The notes beneath the pieces were generated by a model. That model saw nothing but the letters and a program-made list of their open reading frames with translations, did not search any database and was not told where the DNA came from. A DNA stretch of 64,000 nt from Methylotenera_A sp031422335 (GTDB taxonomy: Bacteria > Pseudomonadota > Gammaproteobacteria > Burkholderiales > Methylophilaceae): positions 1 to 64,000 of the forward strand of contig JANOQW010000022.1 of NCBI GenBank assembly GCA_031422335.1. The letters run 5' to 3'. The position numbers were made by a program, and so were the translations under genes. Below, in pieces: positions 1 to 6,955 of this stretch; the stretch's first letter is position 1, and each line of letters starts with the position of its first letter.

Positions 1-264
1 ATTTAGGTCGCGTGAAATTGCAACCTCACCATTAATTTCTGACGATTTTGGTAAACTGGTAATTGCCGCGTTTAAGCCAGTTTTTAGTGAATTTAATTGA
101 ACGCCCGCTTTTAGTAATAATGACGCTGTGCCGCCATCTTCTTGATTTAATAGCGCTAATAATAAATGTTGTGGTGCAATGGCGGTGTTGTCTGCGCCTA
201 GCGCTAGGCTTTGCGCATCATTAATGGCCAGTTGAAATTTGGTGGTAAGTTTATCAAAACGCAT
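1..264 (-). CDS. clpB: ATP-dependent disaggregase ClpB, N-terminal fragment
   Basis: The first 88 codons of a reverse-strand gene that runs off the left edge. The translation starts MRFDKLTTKFQLAINDAQSL and continues through LLLALLNQEDGG, which matches the N-terminal Clp-N repeat domain of ClpB, the Hsp100 disaggregase that works with DnaK to rescue aggregated proteins in the cytoplasm. The AAA+ modules lie outside the window. The ATG at 264 is supported by a strong ribosome binding site, AAGGAGG, about 5 bases upstream. ClpA shares the Clp-N fold, but the MRxDKLTxKFQ start is typical of ClpB. Confidence 0.93.
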   Translation of the reverse strand, partial: MRFDKLTTKFQLAINDAQSLALGADNTAIAPQHLLLALLNQEDGGTASLLLKAGVQLNSLKTGLNAAITSLPKSSEINGEVAISRDLN

Positions 265-325
265 AACGCCTCCTTAAATAGCTATTGCTATTAAGGTGGG
301 GCGTTTTTGGTGTTTTTCAATATGG

Positions 326-1525
326 CTATTTAGGCAGCGGCAATACTTGCAAGCCTTCTTGTTGCGTGTTCCACACTAAATAAGGCACGTTTTTATGCTG
401 CAATAAAAATGGGTAGTCGGCTTTTTGACTCGTACTGGCAAGGGTCTTGGCATCATTCCAACTTCTGCCGCCATCTTCAGACTGCATGCCTAAAATACTA
501 CTCTTGCCGTCTTTAATTTCGCGCCAAACCAACCATACATGCTCATCACCTGTTTTTTGGCCAATGCTTAAAATAGCGGGATGTCCCGCTTGCTTGCTAT
601 TATCGCCAAATTTTTTAGCAGGCGATGCCACCCAAGCCACGCCATCCATGCGGCTGTAGTACAAGCCAGGTTTCTTATCATTGCCATCAAAGTAGGCCAT
701 GTGATAGCCCCACCAATTTGCGCCTTCGCCACCACTAGCAAGCGCTGCACCGTGGTGAGGGCAACCATCAATCACCCAATGCCCAAAAGTAGCGCGATGT
801 GGTTCTGGCTTTTCTCCTGATTTAGGAATTTCGGCAATATTATGGTCGCGCTCACTGCCCTCAAACACATGGCGCCAAAGCGCCACAGTCGTACCATCTG
901 GCTTATTTGTCGTGACAATACGGCAGCATTCACAGCTACTATCGGCCAATTTTTGCTCTGGCTTAAAACTGACACCTTTGTCGGTAGAAACTGCATAATA
1001 AATCGCCGCGCCATCATATTTTTTACCTGCAGCTTTGGCGGCCAATAAATCACGTTTATCTACCCAAGTCACTGTTATTTCGCCATTAGCAGACACATTG
1101 AGCGAATCAAAGCGGTGGGTAATTTCTGCTCTATCTTGATGAACGATATAAGGTTTTTCAAAACTTTTACCGCCATCAACAGATCTTGCAAACCAAATAT
1201 AGCCCGCATATGGCGTTTTTAGCGCTTGCGTCCAAGTTAGGTAGATATTGCCCGCTAGAGCAGCAATTTTTGGCCGCGCTTCACCATCTGCGCCTATTTT
1301 CATGGCAGTTTGGTATGCTTTGATAGGCTTGCTAAAAGTTTTACCAAAATCTGCGCTACCATCTACCATTACGAAACCCTCATGCACACTAGCACGCCAC
1401 AGCTTACCAGTCTCATCAAACGCGACAGATACCGCTAATTGGCTGGCGGCATGCTGCGTATGCGCCTCGTGTGATTGCACATTTATGCTAAATAAAATAC
1501 TCAATATCAATAAAAAATAGCGCAT
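326..1525 (-). CDS. Exported BNR-repeat (sialidase-like) propeller protein of a probable copper operon
   Basis: A 399-residue protein with a signal peptide (residues 1-18, ending NVQSHEA). At least four BNR/Asp-box motifs of the S-x-D-x-G-x-x-[FW] type are visible (SADFGKTF, SVDGGKSF, STDKGVSF, SEDGGRSW), which predicts a six-bladed beta-propeller in the periplasm. It also has a cysteine cluster, SSCECCR, near residue 195 and GCPHHG further on; these could bind metal but are not classical sialidase catalytic residues. The gene starts about 10 bases after the TonB-dependent receptor, so the two are surely co-transcribed with the DUF2946 gene upstream. A role in periplasmic copper handling is inferred from context; true sialidase activity is unlikely. 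Confidence 0.75.
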   Translation of the reverse strand: MRYFLLILSILFSINVQSHEAHTQHAASQLAVSVAFDETGKLWRASVHEGFVMVDGSADFGKTFSKPIKAYQTAMKIGADGEARPKIAALAGNIYLTWTQALKTPYAGYIWFARSVDGGKSFEKPYIVHQDRAEITHRFDSLNVSANGEITVTWVDKRDLLAAKAAGKKYDGAAIYYAVSTDKGVSFKPEQKLADSSCECCRIVTTNKPDGTTVALWRHVFEGSERDHNIAEIPKSGEKPEPHRATFGHWVIDGCPHHGAALASGGEGANWWGYHMAYFDGNDKKPGLYYSRMDGVAWVASPAKKFGDNSKQAGHPAILSIGQKTGDEHVWLVWREIKDGKSSILGMQSEDGGRSWNDAKTLASTSQKADYPFLLQHKNVPYLVWNTQQEGLQVLPLPK

Positions 1526-1534
1526 TTTTTGCCC

Positions 1535-3850
1535 TTAATAATCAAACTTTAATTGTAGATAGCCAGTTCTTTGCGGGTAAGGATGAAATGCATAACCTTT
1601 GTAATTATTCAAATTATCGATGCCCACGCTGGCAGTCAAACGATTCGCAAATTTGTAATTGGCTTTTACATCCACAAAAAAGTATTTGCTAGTCCCACCA
1701 AACGTATCTGGGTTGCTGTCAGTATTATCCAGCGTGTTGTATTGCCTACCACTATAACGCGTACCTAACGAATAAGTTAAGTTGTTACCATGGTGATAAG
1801 TGGCAGCCAACTTGTAATGCTGTTTAGGGATGCGTACTGGTTTTTTACCATTGGTGGCTGGATTAATGTCATTTTGCAAAATTTCTGCATCGGTAAATGT
1901 GGCGTTAGCCAAAATATCTAAGCCATGAATGCCTACATCCTCCCAAATGGTAGAAAACTCTATGCCGTTAGTGCGCACATGGTCGATATTTTCAATAAAT
2001 GTACAGCTAGTGGCCGCGCAAGTACCAGTACCAAAAGGAACTGCTGTGCCAGTTGCCACCGTTTGGCCTATCAGCGCATCTAATTTGGTCTCGTGGAACA
2101 AGCTGGCGCGAATCAAGCCATTGGCAAAGCGCCTTTCCGCGGTCAATTCTCCAGATATCACTTCCTCTTCTTTTAAGTCTGGGTTATTTTCAACCACACT
2201 GGTGCCTTGCGTTTGCTGCTGAAACAGCTCACCTACAGTTGGAAAGCGAAACGCCTGGCCAACGGAAGCCCTAAAGCCCCAAGCAGGCTCTGGCTCAAAA
2301 CTTAGTGATAACTTAGGTGAAAATTTAGTCTCTGATTGGTCTTTATAATTAGCAGTGCGCAACAATCCACCCAATATGGTTTGGTTGCGACCTTCGCTGG
2401 CCTCCCAGTATTCGGTACGGCCACCCAAGGTGAGCGCCCACTCTGGGCTCATCTGCCATTTATCTTGCGCATATAAAGCATGTGTTTGCGTTTGCCCGCG
2501 TGACGTGGCAGTTAATAAGCCTTTGCTACCACGCGACCAATCTGCTGTGTTGTTGGTTTGGCTTTGCAAATTATAATCATCTACATGGTAGCCTACTTCA
2601 ATCGTATGGTCTTTAGGGCGCAAAGTACCGCGCACCTCTAGCGCTGTCCAACCTGAACCGGCCAAATCTGTCACACGCCCAACGCGATTAGTGTAAGGGT
2701 TACCATCTGCAGTGCTGCCAGTGGCCGATACAGTGGATGCGCTATTTTTATCTTTTTGATAATCATAATCAGACAAAGTCACTTGCCAATCAAAAAAGCC
2801 TTTTGTATTGCTTTTTACATCTACTGCTTGCATCACATGGAAAGACTCCACTTCAGCTGGATTATTAAAACCGCTTACGTCGTAATTTTGACCGTCAAAC
2901 GTCACGCGCCCGTTGTAAATATCATTACCAGCTAAATCTTTAATATAACTTTTAACATCCAATCGACTATCTAAATCCCAAACACCTAAGGTATAAGCCG
3001 CTTTAATTTCAGGCGTAATATCATAGCTAAGCTTAATTTTGGCATTAATTTGTTCGCTTTTGTCTATTCCAGTCGCACCAAAAGTCACACGACTTTTACC
3101 TGTTGGGTCTTTATCTAAAAATGCGCCCGTCACTGTCGTTCTAGCGCCAGCTGCCGTGCCAAGAGCAATACTGTTAGCAAACTGCATCGGCTGACTTTCA
3201 GATTCTAAACGGTCGATGCTGGCAAAAAAGCTTAAATCATTGATTTTATTGCCCACTGAAAACGTCTCATGATTGCCCTTGAAAGTTTCATCGGTGCCGT
3301 AGAGCTCAAAATTTTGTGCAAACGCTTGCGCAGTGGCGTGCGCTTCAAACTTGGTTGGCATGCGCGTGTTTAAGCTAATCACACCGCCTAGAGAATTACC
3401 TGCATAAAGTGCCGAGAATGGGCCGTATAAAATACTCACGCTTTCAATTTCCTCAGGCGAAACCATGCCCCAGCGTGGCGCAAAGCCAAATGAGTTGCCG
3501 AGTAAGTTAGACAGCAAAATACCATCTGCGTACAGCAAGGTTTGTGCAGAGGATAGTGTGCCTGTCGTGCGTGTGGCAATCGGGCCATTGCGGTCACCAA
3601 TATAACGCTCACGCACCTGAAAACTAGGTAAATACTTCAGCGTTTGCTGCGATGTGGTGGCGTTTACCGTGTCTTGAATCTGCTGCTTGTTGTAAGTCTC
3701 CACCGCGGCAGGGTGATTAATAATGCGACTATCTAACGTAGGTGCGCTCACATTAATTTCTTCAAGTTCGATATTTTCTTTATGCTCAGCCAAAGCCACG
3801 TGGTTAAAGCCAAGTAGCGCGCATAACGCGCAAAAAATAGTTTTTTTCAT
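1535..3850 (-). CDS. TonB-dependent outer-membrane receptor, probably for copper
   Basis: A 771-residue outer-membrane receptor. It has a signal peptide (about residues 1-21, ending ALAEH), a plug domain (about 40-170, with PAAVETYNKQQIQDT and GPFSALYAGNSLGGVISL) and a beta-barrel ending in an aromatic residue (QLKFDY), as expected for barrel insertion. Such receptors import metal complexes with energy from TonB-ExbB-ExbD. The substrate is inferred: the upstream gene encodes a DUF2946 protein, a family often found with copper-responsive TonB receptors, and the downstream gene encodes a Cys-containing periplasmic propeller. An iron or cobalamin ligand cannot be excluded from sequence alone. 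Confidence 0.85.
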   Translation of the reverse strand: MKKTIFCALCALLGFNHVALAEHKENIELEEINVSAPTLDSRIINHPAAVETYNKQQIQDTVNATTSQQTLKYLPSFQVRERYIGDRNGPIATRTTGTLSSAQTLLYADGILLSNLLGNSFGFAPRWGMVSPEEIESVSILYGPFSALYAGNSLGGVISLNTRMPTKFEAHATAQAFAQNFELYGTDETFKGNHETFSVGNKINDLSFFASIDRLESESQPMQFANSIALGTAAGARTTVTGAFLDKDPTGKSRVTFGATGIDKSEQINAKIKLSYDITPEIKAAYTLGVWDLDSRLDVKSYIKDLAGNDIYNGRVTFDGQNYDVSGFNNPAEVESFHVMQAVDVKSNTKGFFDWQVTLSDYDYQKDKNSASTVSATGSTADGNPYTNRVGRVTDLAGSGWTALEVRGTLRPKDHTIEVGYHVDDYNLQSQTNNTADWSRGSKGLLTATSRGQTQTHALYAQDKWQMSPEWALTLGGRTEYWEASEGRNQTILGGLLRTANYKDQSETKFSPKLSLSFEPEPAWGFRASVGQAFRFPTVGELFQQQTQGTSVVENNPDLKEEEVISGELTAERRFANGLIRASLFHETKLDALIGQTVATGTAVPFGTGTCAATSCTFIENIDHVRTNGIEFSTIWEDVGIHGLDILANATFTDAEILQNDINPATNGKKPVRIPKQHYKLAATYHHGNNLTYSLGTRYSGRQYNTLDNTDSNPDTFGGTSKYFFVDVKANYKFANRLTASVGIDNLNNYKGYAFHPYPQRTGYLQLKFDY

Positions 3851-3908
3851 GCTAATACTCCAAATAAAATCAACTAGGCTTTATACAAAGCCCAAACTAA
3901 GGTTGGTT

Positions 3909-4349
3909 TTAGATGAAACGAGGCGGTGCCTGTGCAGGCGGTGGAAGTACTGAAAAACGTGATAGAACTACTTGAGAGCTTACGGCAATTTGTTGCGCTT
4001 GCGCAGCTAAAATCGCAATAATTGGTGCATGTGATGCTTGAGTCGCCGCATCAGTGCTCGGGTTTGCGCAAAATGGGCAATGCTGCAAATGATGCTGAAT
4101 GCCTGCTGGTGATTTTTCTGAAGTTTGTGCAGGTAACTCGGTAGCCAATTGCTGGCCTTTGGTAGTCAGCACCTGAATAGTAATTTTAGTACCATTGGTA
4201 GTACAAACCTCTTGCGCAAAAGTGCTGATACCTTGTTGTGCCGCCAATGCATGCGAAATGCTAGGCGCAAGCGATGCAAATACAATCGCAAATAATGCGA
4301 CTTTATTTGACCAACGAAATAATTTGCGAAATAATTTTTGCGACAACAT
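3909..4349 (-). CDS. DUF2946 family protein, first gene of probable copper operon
   Basis: A 146-residue protein with an N-terminal hydrophobic segment (residues about 15-35, VALFAIVFASLAPSISHALA) and a central HLQHCPFCANP motif, followed by a second hydrophobic stretch and a Pro-rich C-terminus (PPPAQAPPRF). This layout, with the HCPFC cysteine pair and APPRF end, is that of the DUF2946 family. Family members sit beside copper-responsive TonB receptors; their biochemical role is not established, but the His/Cys motif suggests metal binding at the membrane. It lies 58 bases upstream of the receptor gene and is divergent from the DUF808 gene, so the operon promoter should lie in 4350-4410. Confidence 0.75.
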   Translation of the reverse strand: MLSQKLFRKLFRWSNKVALFAIVFASLAPSISHALAAQQGISTFAQEVCTTNGTKITIQVLTTKGQQLATELPAQTSEKSPAGIQHHLQHCPFCANPSTDAATQASHAPIIAILAAQAQQIAVSSQVVLSRFSVLPPPAQAPPRFI

Positions 4350-4410
4350 CCGATTATTTTAGCATTATTGGTTAAAATGCAAAATACTTAAATAATATAA
4401 GGCGGCAAAT

Positions 4411-5361
4411 ATGGCAGGCGGCAGTTTACTCATGTTGTTAGACGACATCACCACGATGTTGGACGACGTTTCGGTGATGACCAAAGTGGCGGCTAAAAAA
4501 ACCGCTGGTGTACTAGGCGATGATTTGGCGCTGAACGCGCAACAAGTGTCTGGCGTAGATGCCAGTCGCGAACTGCCTGTGGTATGGGCAGTGGCTAAGG
4601 GTTCATTCATCAATAAACTAATTCTTGTGCCTTCTGCCTTGGCCATTAGTTATTTTATCCCTTGGTTAATTACGCCATTATTAATGCTAGGCGGCGCATT
4701 CTTATGCTTTGAAGGTTTTGAAAAAATTGCACACAAATTTTTGCATAAGCAAGATGACGAATCACATAATAAAGCCATCGCACAAGCAGTTGCCGACCCA
4801 AAAATAGATATGGTCGCGCTAGAAAAAGACAAAATAAAAGGGGCGATTCGTACCGACTTTATTTTATCAGCCGAGATTATTGTGATTGCACTGGGCACAG
4901 TGGCCACGGAAGTTTTTAGCAAACAAGTGGCGGTGGTGACTGCAATCGCAATGATTATGACCATTGGCGTTTATGGCTTGGTGGCTGGCATCGTTAAGTT
5001 GGACGACCTTGGCTTGCACCTGATGCTAAAAAAAGGGCAAGGTCTTTACAAACAATTACTACGCAAAATTGGTGCAGGTATATTGGCATTTGCGCCAAAA
5101 TTAATGCGCTTTTTAAGTATTGCCGGCACCGCCGCCATGTTCTTGGTTGGCGGAAGTATTATTGGGCATGGCATTCCTGCAATTCATCATATGAGTGAGG
5201 CATTAGTTGCTAGCGTACAAAACCTGCCCGCCATTGGTGGCGTGCTTAAAGTGGTTGCGCCTATGCTGGTAGATGCGATTGTCGGTTTAATCGTAGGTGC
5301 AATCTGCGTGGCAGGCTTTATGCTCGTACAAAAAGTGATGCCTAAAAACAAACATAACTAG
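4411..5361 (+). CDS. yedI: DUF808 (YedI-type) inner-membrane protein
   Basis: A 316-residue membrane protein. The N-terminal MAGGSLLMLLDDITTMLDDV, the AAKKTAGVLGDDLALNAQQV stretch and the GGAFLCFEGFEKIAHKFLH segment are hallmarks of the DUF808/YedI family. Several transmembrane helices follow (about 75-100, 150-195, 230-255, 285-310). The function of the family is unknown. The full length agrees with E. coli YedI (about 305 residues). It is followed after three bases by a ynfA-like gene and the two are probably one transcript. Confidence 0.85.
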   Translation: MAGGSLLMLLDDITTMLDDVSVMTKVAAKKTAGVLGDDLALNAQQVSGVDASRELPVVWAVAKGSFINKLILVPSALAISYFIPWLITPLLMLGGAFLCFEGFEKIAHKFLHKQDDESHNKAIAQAVADPKIDMVALEKDKIKGAIRTDFILSAEIIVIALGTVATEVFSKQVAVVTAIAMIMTIGVYGLVAGIVKLDDLGLHLMLKKGQGLYKQLLRKIGAGILAFAPKLMRFLSIAGTAAMFLVGGSIIGHGIPAIHHMSEALVASVQNLPAIGGVLKVVAPMLVDAIVGLIVGAICVAGFMLVQKVMPKNKHN

Positions 5362-5364
5362 TAG

Positions 5365-5697
5365 ATGGAAATCGCCAAGCTATTGGGATTATTTGTCGCA
5401 ACGGCAGTTGCAGAAATTGTCGGCTGCTATTTGCCTTATTTATGGCTTAAGCAAAATGGTTCCGTGTGGTTGCTACTGCCAGCCGCATTGAGTTTATGCT
5501 TATTTGTGTGGCTATTGTCTATTCACCCCACCGCTGCAGGCAGAGTGTATGCGGCTTACGGCGGAGTTTATATTGGGGTGGCTATTTGCTGGCTGTGGCT
5601 GGTTGATGCGGTTAAGCCAAGTACGACTGATTTGGTTGGCGTTGCAGTATGCTTGGTAGGTGCGGCTATTATTATGCTGGGCGCTAAAACGAGCTAA
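5365..5697 (+). CDS. ynfA: YnfA family (UPF0060) small membrane protein
   Basis: A 110-residue protein with four predicted transmembrane helices. The features EIVGCYLPYLWLK, the central AAGRVYAAYGGVYIGVAICWLW and D-x-x-G near the end are characteristic of the UPF0060/YnfA family, which resembles small multidrug resistance (SMR) transporters. The transport substrate is not defined by the sequence. The start codon lies three bases after the DUF808 stop, implying translational coupling. Confidence 0.88.
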   Translation: MEIAKLLGLFVATAVAEIVGCYLPYLWLKQNGSVWLLLPAALSLCLFVWLLSIHPTAAGRVYAAYGGVYIGVAICWLWLVDAVKPSTTDLVGVAVCLVGAAIIMLGAKTS

Positions 5698-5721
5698 AGC
5701 TTTACCCTAAAACATATTTTA

Positions 5722-5805
5722 ATTTTGCAAGACAAGGCGCTGGCCTGGAGACAGTACAACTAGCACGACGAAGGCTTAGCAACGAAGTATTGCGAAAGAT
5801 AAAAT
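5722..5805. repeat. Possible degenerate intergenic repeat
   Basis: The 111-base gap between ynfA and the molybdopterin gene holds a GC-richer block with GGAGACAGTACAACTAGCAC and ACGACGAAGG in the middle. From memory, sequences of the form GAGACAGTACAA-x-TAG-x-ACGACGAAG recur between genes in betaproteobacteria. There is no second copy in this window, so the call rests on recollection rather than on anything countable here. No coding sequence or T-tailed hairpin is seen in the gap. Confidence 0.25.
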
Positions 5806-5808
5806 TGT

Positions 5809-6450
5809 TTATTCGTCGTCAGAAAAACGCTGTTCTTTAAACGGATCCGCCTCATTGTGATAACCACGCACTTCCCAAAAACCACGCCTATCATGCTCAT
5901 GCAGTTCAATCGCTTTTAGCCATTTTGCACCTTTCCACGCATAGCGTTTTGGCACTATCATGCGCGCTGGGCCGCCGTGCTCGCGGGTCAGTGGCTTGCC
6001 AAGTACAGAGTGTGCAACCAGCACATCATCATCTAACAAAGCCTCAATTGGCAAATTGGTAGTGTAATTATCGTAACCATGCAGCGTAACAAATTGCGCA
6101 TTGGGTAATGGCGCAGCCAACACCAAAATATCTTGCGCGCTAACGCCAACCCAATCCATATCTAGCTGGCTCCAGCGGGTTACGCAGTGGAAGTCTGAAA
6201 TGTCGTGCATTTGCGGCAAGGCATTAAACGTATCCCAGCCCAAATTTAGCTCATTTTCTACTAGGCCATATACACGCAAATTCCAATTGCCAGTCGCAAT
6301 TTCTGGCTTAACGCCCATATCTAATACAGGAAAATTCTTGACCTCAGTTTGCCCAGCAGGCACGCGGATGTTGGCTCCCAGCTTGCCGGCTGTATTACCT
6401 TTTTTGGCAATCGCTATCTTGCCTGCGATGAGTTTTTTCCAATCTGGCAC
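5809..6450 (-). CDS. Sulfite-oxidase-like molybdopterin-dependent oxidoreductase
   Basis: A 213-residue protein of the sulfite oxidase/YedY (MsrP) fold. The motif HDISDFHCVTRWSQLDMDWVG contains the cysteine expected to ligate molybdenum, and HGYDNYTTNLP, SVLGKPLTREHGGPARMIVP and the RRGFWEVRGYHNEADPF ending match short cytoplasmic members. No Tat signal is present, unlike MsrP, so the protein probably acts in the cytoplasm; the substrate is unknown. The start is a GTG at 6450: an in-frame TAA lies directly upstream and AAGGA sits about 7 bases before it. It is downstream of lspA, same strand. Confidence 0.82.
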   Translation of the reverse strand: MPDWKKLIAGKIAIAKKGNTAGKLGANIRVPAGQTEVKNFPVLDMGVKPEIATGNWNLRVYGLVENELNLGWDTFNALPQMHDISDFHCVTRWSQLDMDWVGVSAQDILVLAAPLPNAQFVTLHGYDNYTTNLPIEALLDDDVLVAHSVLGKPLTREHGGPARMIVPKRYAWKGAKWLKAIELHEHDRRGFWEVRGYHNEADPFKEQRFSDDE

Positions 6451-6481
6451 TTACATATCCTTACGCGTGAAAACGCTTAAT

Positions 6482-6955
6482 TTATTCCCTTTTTTCAGTC
6501 TTAAAGCTATCCCACAACAGAAGCGCTACCCCAATGCAAATCGCGCTATCCGCCACATTAAACGCTGGCCAATACCAATCATTCACATGAAAATATAAAA
6601 AATCCACCACATAACCCAGCGTTACTCTATCGTACAAATTACCTATGGCGCCACCTAATACTAAGGCCAGCCCCAAGCAAAAAAGTTTGTTGTGCAGATT
6701 TTTAATCATTAAATAAGTAATCACGACAATCGCAACCACTGAAACAGCGGTAAAAAACCACTTCTGCCAGCCGCCCGCATCTGCTAAAAAACTAAACGCT
6801 GCGCCTTCGTTATGAAACCGCACCAGCTCAAAAAAAGAGGTCACTCCTAGGCGCTCACCATAGTCAAAAGCTTGCTGCACCAGATGTTTAGTGTAAAGGT
6901 CTAGCGCGACGATTATGGCACTAATGCCGAACCAACCAACCCAATTTTTAAGCAT
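6482..6955 (-). CDS. lspA: Lipoprotein signal peptidase (signal peptidase II)
   Basis: A 157-residue inner-membrane aspartyl protease that removes the signal peptide from diacylglyceryl-modified prolipoproteins. Four transmembrane helices are apparent. The catalytic motifs GAIGNLYDRVTLGYVVDF and FNVADSAICIGVALL carry the two conserved aspartates. The gene overlaps the end of ileS by 8 bases (ATGCTTAA), the classic ileS-lspA arrangement. Several clients occur in this window: entericidin, the OmpA-like and glycine-zipper lipoproteins, and the PCu(A)C protein. Confidence 0.97.
   Translation of the reverse strand: MLKNWVGWFGISAIIVALDLYTKHLVQQAFDYGERLGVTSFFELVRFHNEGAAFSFLADAGGWQKWFFTAVSVVAIVVITYLMIKNLHNKLFCLGLALVLGGAIGNLYDRVTLGYVVDFLYFHVNDWYWPAFNVADSAICIGVALLLWDSFKTEKRE

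Noticed and set aside
628..664. Weak element match in the BNR-repeat gene
   Set aside because: ATCCATGCGGCT is exact, but the spacing and both arms differ; kept only as a possible remnant and not annotated.
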